Below, piece after piece: positions 58,150 through 64,000 of a stretch of DNA of 64,000 nucleotides. Origin of the DNA: Liolophura sinensis (taxonomy: Eukaryota > Mollusca > Polyplacophora > Chitonida > Chitonidae). Under the pieces are notes generated by a model. It worked only from the letters and a program-made list of their open reading frames with translations, was not told the origin of the DNA and did no database searches. The DNA lies in NCBI RefSeq assembly GCF_032854445.1, contig NC_088300.1, forward strand, positions 31,227,608-31,291,607, read 5' to 3'. The number at the start of each line of letters is the position of its first letter. The first letter of the stretch is position 1. The translations under genes and the position numbers were made by a program.

Positions 58150-58390
58150 GATCTGAAGTTGGGGCGGGTGGCGATTGCTGGCTCTGACGGGGAAATCACT
58201 GACTTGCTGTAGATACCCTTGGCCAGATCGCGCGTTCGATTCCAGCTTTCGCTGCTTGGGTGGCGACTTTAAGCTAGGCAGTGGCACATGTACATGGCGA
58301 AGGGCGGTGGTTTACCCTGGACACTCCGGTTTCCATCACCAATGACCCTGATCGCCTGATCCTGAACCTTGCACCTTTCACAATGTTTTC
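58150..58390 (+). mobile_element. Possible tRNA-derived SINE-like element
   Basis: GATCGCGCGTTCGATTCCAG resembles a pol III B box. It is followed by GGCGAAGGGCGGTGGTTTAC, which has a partial inverse counterpart at 63591-63560 (plus strand GGTAAACCACGTCCCTTCGC). This suggests an interspersed element with copies in opposite orientation at about 58150-58390 and 63520-63660. The ends are not defined. Confidence 0.45.
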
Positions 58391-58599
58391 ATGTTGCTGT
58401 TTATTAAACACATTTGATAACACAGCAATCGAGTAATTTTAGACCAGTGACATCTAATATAATGTATAACTGCAACTCTTTTTTTACCTAACTCTAAAGC
58501 CATATATACGCTATAGAAGGGGCGTATATGGCTGTTAGAATTAACATGAACAAAACAGATCCCTCTGTTATGGCATTGACTTAAATACTACTCCTTTAA

Positions 58600-61400
58600 A
58601 GTCCCGATCACTGTGTGGTTGCTCAGATTATTTTTGTTTGCTCCGATACTTTGCTCAATCCATATGCGATTGCATACACAAGGGTTCTATGGACCAGTTA
58701 TTTTGTGATGGCTGCTAGCCGTCAACCAGTAAGGACGTTCCAGGTCAATAATCGCAAGGCATATTCCAAGAACGGCGTATAACACAAACCACCAAAAAAC
58801 TAAGAAAGTATATAAAGTACGAAAATGCCACCGATCTCTTGTTAGCTGCCCCGATCCTTATGTGATGTCATGTATTCCTTATTTTTGGATCTATCCGATC
58901 CAGCTGTGTTGGCCTGGACCCCTTGTGATGACACAAGCTTTGTGATTGACATGATCCCTTTGTGACAGTACCTATATACATATCCTATACTCTGATGACA
59001 ACCGCCCGTTTTTGGTAGCACCTTATGCTCCATTCTGATGGCACCGCATATTTCGTGATGGCACTGACATTAGCATTGATCTTTTAATGGCACATATATC
59101 CTATATCCTGATGGAACCCATATATATGTGTTTGTGAGCACCGATTCTCTTTGTGATAACAACTTGCTTATTCTGGTAGCGCCGATCCCATTTCAATGCC
59201 TGTCTCTCATATCTGTCTGATGATTTTCCGACACATGGCCTGTTCCTTGTGTCATCCACTTCTGATGACCCCGTGGTATCACCGCCCGGTTCTTTGCAGC
59301 CCCTTACCTTCAGCAATACAACGATGTATTCGATTTATTTCGCTATTTGATTAATTACATTGGTTTTATTATCAGGTAGTGGTCTTTAGTGAACTTTAGA
59401 TTGCGAAAGCGTCGTGTCGTGTCGCCAAGGCCACAAGAACCTTGTTTGTTCTAGCCATTGAGGACAAACGTCTTATCCACTCGGATTCGATTCCGCTCCG
59501 TTGCAAATTATATTTTTAGTTGATAATGCCGATAATTATGGAAGCCGAATGTGTCACACCCCGCGGCTCGCGGCTCGTGTCACGAGGACGTATCATTCAG
59601 GCGCGATTTGCTCCGTCCTCGTGTCGCGGATAGCTTGTCAAGATGTCTTCATCCGACTTCCATATGAGGCTTGGGTTGAACTCTCAGCGAAAGATTCTGA
59701 AAATGGAACTTGGCATTCCTCTCTTGGTCGGTGATACATGTATTTCCAGTTAGTCTCCATGAACGGTCTCCCCTTACAAGCGTTATTCGTATTCCAACCG
59801 CATCTTTGTGATCCACCGATATCTTTGTTATTGTCTCGATCAATTTAATTATCGCTCCTATCGATCTGTGTTGGCTATGTCGCTTTTGTGATGACACCCG
59901 TAGCTTTGTGATTGTATATTTTATAAACTTTGTTGTACGATGCCATAATGGCACCTATCCCTGCATGCGTGATGGCAACAATCCCTTTTTCACAGATCCC
60001 TCACTATGGGAAGGTCCTGGTCCCTTTGTAATGGCATCCATCCCGATCCTAATGGCACCGATAGCTTTTATGATACCCCCCCCCCCCCACCCCGATTCTT
60101 ATGACACCCATCCTGCTATGTGATGACATCGATTTTTTTTATATCACCCTCCCGATTCTAATGACACCGATCCTAGCTATGTGATGGGACTGATAGCTTT
60201 TTGATACTACCCTCCCGACTCTAATGACACCAATCCCTATGTGGTGGCAACGATAGCTTTTTTGATACCACGTACTCTGGGCTCTAATGGCACCAAACCC
60301 ATGTGACGACAATGAAAGCTTTTTGTTACCATTGTCCTTTTTACCAGTGATAGTTTTTTTGTTACCACTCTCCCGATTCTAATGACACCGATCCCTATGT
60401 GGTGGCACCGATAGCTTTTTTGATACCACGTACTCTGGGCTCTAATGGCACCCATGTGAAGACAATAAAAGCTTTTTGTTACCACTGTCCTTTTTACCAG
60501 TGATAGTTTTTTTTGTTACCACTCTCCCGATTCTAATGGCACTGATCCCTATGTGGTGGCAACAATAGCTTTTTTGATACCACGTACTCCCTATTCTTAT
60601 GGCAACGATTGCTATGTGATGGCACTGACAGCTTTTTTTTTTGTTACCACTCTCCCGACTGAAATGGCACGGATCGCTATGTGATGGCACTGACGGCTTT
60701 TTTTTTGTTACCACTCTCCCGACTGAAATGGCACGGATCGCTACGTGATGGCACGGTCAGCTTTTTTTTTTTTTGTTGTGCGATGGCTCCGGTAAGTCTT
60801 TTGATACCACCATCCGACTCTAATGACACCGATCCCGGTGTGATGAAACTGATAGTTCTTTTGACACCACACTCCTTCCTTGACCCTGATGCCATCGGTC
60901 ACGATGTCATGGTATCGACAGGTATTTTGATACTACTCTCCCGACGTTGATGGCACTGATCCCTTTGTGATGGCACCTATAGCTTTTATTATACCACCCT
61001 CATGATTTCATCGATACCGTTTTTATAGCATTTTTTGCGTTCTGATGGCACCGATCTACGTAATGGCTTATACATATGCGTAATGGCCAGGATTCTGGCT
61101 TTGCTAGCTCGTTATAGCCATTTTGATGGCTCTGGTATATATCTATGTGATGGTATAGTATATATCTATATACCGACTCTTATATAGCCCTTTTTCGAGT
61201 GGTTTTAATAAATTCGCATCCAGACCTGATTGAAGTGATGACTTCATGGTGGCTCGAAATTCCTTGTGATGACACCGATTCTAGACCTGTGGTTTCTTCC
61301 CTATCCGCCTGTGATAACTGATACCGAACTGAAATCCCTGACTTATCTGATGGCAGACCTACTCTCCTTAATCCCTTTGTATTGACTCTGTTTTGCATGG
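58600..61400. repeat. Degenerate tandem array, about 60-bp unit with 155-bp higher-order repeats
   Basis: The phrase GATCCCTATGTGATGGCACC, then GATAGCTTTTTTGATACCAC and CCTCCCGATTCTAATGACA, recurs in diverged form across about 2.8 kb. The best-preserved part is 59940-60990. Within it a larger block starting CTATGTGGTGGCA recurs at 60237, 60395 and 60549 (spacings 158 and 154 bp). The ends fade gradually. No gene is supported inside; the short open frames follow the repeat. Confidence 0.85.
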
Positions 61401-63029
61401 CACTTTTATTTACGAGATGTTTCTTACAGGGAACAGATCCGCAAACATGGCCTGTCCAATCCGCACTGTCTGCCACGATTTATATCTTAACAATATGAAG
61501 ACGAATTCCAATTCGTCAAATGTTATATTTCAGATATGAATGCAAATGAACATAGTCTTCCTGTTTCCATTTCGTCTACAGGTAAACCCGGATTCACCCC
61601 TTGTCAAATATTCAAAAAATTGTATTTGACCCCTGCCGCCTTCCTTCGCTATGTCTGGCAGGCCCTTGACAACATGCTCCACTCCTTACAGCGCACGCGT
61701 CACTCTACATCACTGTTGCAAATTTTGTACAGAAATCTAGAACAACGCCGAGGTCTGTAGGGTCAGGGTGATGAGGCAGGAAGGGATGTTAGAGATAACA
61801 AAGGGTCTATTTCTAATGATACTTGATACCCGTGCGTTATTTTCTTTTATAGTACGCACAACAAGATGCTCTCGAGATTATTTCTCTATGGGTTATTTAA
61901 AACGGCCATGTAAAATGTTGGGGTCTCCGTGTCAACGAAAGGATTGGGATCGATTCTTTTTTAGAATGACGTACGCAACCATAAACAGCCTCTCGATTAT
62001 AATAATCTTGTCATATATGTTTTCATCAAGTTTGCTTAAAAGACACACTTTACCCATACTGCCTCACAGCAGGTTTTCAGCTATTTTCAGCTATAGATGA
62101 TATGAAAATCAATGATATGAGAATTATTTCACGCCATGGATGGGATCTGTTACACAGAGCGAAAAGCTATGCAACTGTGCATAACCTATAACATATCAAA
62201 TAACGCAAGCTTGACAAATGGTGTAAAATCGAGCACAAAATAACATGCTGGTTTTGTTACTGTTTTGTGTGAGTGGAATCATATATTTCATTGTCCTGGT
62301 GTTGATCCCATTTCGAAACGCCTTTGACAAAAATAAAATGGTGTCTTCGTGAAAGGTTTTAGTAATACGAATACAAAATGCAATGTATTCATTTCTGATC
62401 GAAGCGTAACGGCATTCTCGCATTTTATCGCGTAAAGAACGATCACATTAGGCGAGCTGTAAGGCATATTATCGTATTGGCCTTTAAGCGGACTAGAATT
62501 CTGACTCTCCGGCGCCCAAATCCTTGCTCAGCTGAAATTTCATGAGGGAATCCTGACTTGGCCTACTTTTTAAGCAGCTATGCACAAAGGCTTATCCATC
62601 GAGTAATGTTGGGAAGCCTTTTCCCGCATGAGATGACATGGATGGACGTTATGTAAGCAACTAATTCACTGAATTCACGGCATGACAAGCCGCGGTATGC
62701 ACCAGCTATTAGAGTATGGTGTTTATTAGACTTGGTTACACGCGCTGACAGCTACATTCGTGATGACTGACAGCGACGGTAGGCCTAGTGAACTTGGCTG
62801 GTGTGGTGTGTCCCTTTAACCTATACGTTTCTTAACATGGAAGTTCTTTTTATATCAAAATCAGTGGTAAGTCAGGACAGATTAGCTGGGGCCGTAATTC
62901 AGCACATTTTCGCACTACTTTTTTTTAAAATCAATTATTTACCATTATATAATCTAATAAAAGACTATATGACATCGCAGAAATTTCATTTATTTATGTA
63001 TTTATTTTGATTGGCGATTGAGAGTCTTA
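61401..63029. other. Intergenic DNA without recognised feature
   Basis: Contains open frames of 74-110 codons (for example 61536-61760 and 61768-62100, plus) with no motif I recognise and no clear splice framework. CG dinucleotides are somewhat more frequent than in the introns. Confidence 0.45.
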
Positions 63030-63175
63030 GATTGCTCTGACGTTAGGTTTGCAAAATTTTATTCGGCCACAGTGGCCCCAAACCTGCGACAACTGCATCA
63101 GGTTTTTCAGTGGAACACGTCCTGACGTTGGTTTGGGACCATCCTTGGCCAAACCTAATTAACGTCAAAGCAATC
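63030..63175. mobile_element. Hairpin MITE-like element
   Basis: The left end GATTGCTCTGACGTTAGGTT + TG pairs with the right end CAAACCTAATTAACGTCAAA + GCAATC. The next inner segment GGCCACAGTGGCCCCAAACC pairs with GGTTTGGGACCATCCTTGGC. It is about 146 bp and non-coding. Confidence 0.8.
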
Positions 63176-64000
63176 TTGAATTTATAGACTAAATGTTGTT
63201 TTTTCTCGTACATGTACATGGCGTCGGTCTGATTTATGTTTGTAGGAAACAGGAATTACTGGCGTAAACCACCATATTACTTTCACATTATACTAGTATC
63301 ACTGCCACAACTAGACAAGCTTGACCTTTGGGGCTTGTGAAACCTTCGTAGGCTTGTTTAGGCTTAGCCTCATCACTTGTGTCCTCCCGTGGAACTATTT
63401 AGCCAGCATTCATCAATAAATTTGTTTTAGATTTTGGTTAGAATCATGTTGCAGATACTCTAAATAAAGACTTGTTCAGGATTTCTGTCCAAAAATTTAC
63501 AAGTGGTGGCAGTGATATAAAGCGAAAGGTAGAGAGCGACGTATGCGCTGTAAGGAGTATGGTAAACCACGTCCCTTCGCCATATAGCTGTCAGGCCTCG
63601 TCTCGCAGCCGAACCAGCTAGTCATGGATTTGAACGTGCGACCTTATATAAGTCAAAGGATTATCGGCCGAAGCGAGGTAGCGCTTCAACCGTGTGAAGC
63701 AGCGAGGACACAAAGACACTGGCGTAAGACAACAGTCAAATAAATAAATAAATCAAAGACACTTGTAGCCAGCGTATGGTGGGAATGCATTTGATAATTA
63801 AATAGATTAATTAAAAAAAGTATTTCTCGTCATTTTGAGACCTAGAATAAAAATGGTACATGCACTTGTTGCTGCCTCGCTTGACGCTTGGCGATGATAT
63901 GGCGAGACAGTGGCATGGGTAACCAACAGATGTTTCGTGACACCGAGGTGACAGATCAAGTATACAACCAACACATATACCGGTACAATCTGGAGCCCCA
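63176..64000. other. Right edge of window
   Basis: Holds part of the SINE-like sequence at 63520-63660, a short (AAAT)n tail preceded by CTGGCGTAAGACAACAGTCA (63720-63755, resembling a SINE 3' end), and a fragment of the GAGT-tailed SINE at 63868-63900. No coding region is supported. Confidence 0.5.

Noticed and set aside
60681-60950. 89-codon frame in the upstream array
   Set aside because: Its sequence follows the about-60-bp repeat (poly-T tracts read as poly-Phe), so it is a by-product.

Overview
The window is eukaryotic DNA: AT-rich, intron-dominated and full of short interspersed repeats and minisatellites. I see no bacterial-style gene packing, operon, CRISPR array or rRNA. The protein sequence and the repeat families (tRNA-derived SINEs with (AAAT)n tails, a second GAGT-tailed SINE, many small hairpin elements) point to a lophotrochozoan invertebrate. 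A bivalve mollusc is most likely, but the species cannot be named from the sequence alone.

One protein-coding gene is firmly supported. It is a phosphoinositide-specific phospholipase C of the beta class (the PLCB1/2/3 and fly Plc21C group), on the minus strand. Its start codon is at 53118..53116. Fourteen exons can be placed down to 385, and the gene runs off the left edge. The visible part encodes the N-terminal PH domain (exons 1-4), the EF-hand module (exons 5-9), the catalytic X domain (exons 9-13) and the start of the acidic X/Y linker (exon 14). The Y domain, C2 domain and C-terminal coiled coil must lie left of position 1. Six active-site or calcium-binding residues are present with the spacing known from human PLC-beta2. 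Exons 1 to 11 join in frame. Around exons 11/12, in exon 13 and in exon 14 the frame slips by one base each time, which looks more like assembly or homopolymer error than a dead gene.

Layout: 1-10.3 kb holds exons 14 to 4 with short introns. 10.3-25.7 kb is intron 3, with a 1.9-kb array of a 28-bp unit (15.0-16.9 kb). 25.7-35.8 kb is intron 2, with a 19/38-bp array (30.0-31.0 kb), three smaller arrays and a broken RecQ-like helicase fragment. 35.9-53.0 kb is the long intron 1. 53.1-53.7 kb is the 5' UTR and promoter region, possibly bidirectional. 53.7-64 kb is upstream intergenic DNA with two more degenerate tandem arrays and further SINE and hairpin elements.

I found no convincing new multi-gene system. 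The most informative oddities are the minisatellites (one of them stop-free in all three antisense frames), duplicated splice-acceptor sequence beside exon 4, clustered ATGGC(A/G)GA motifs with opposing start codons at the promoter, several terminal-inverted-repeat families, and the local frame slips in the otherwise conserved PLC gene.
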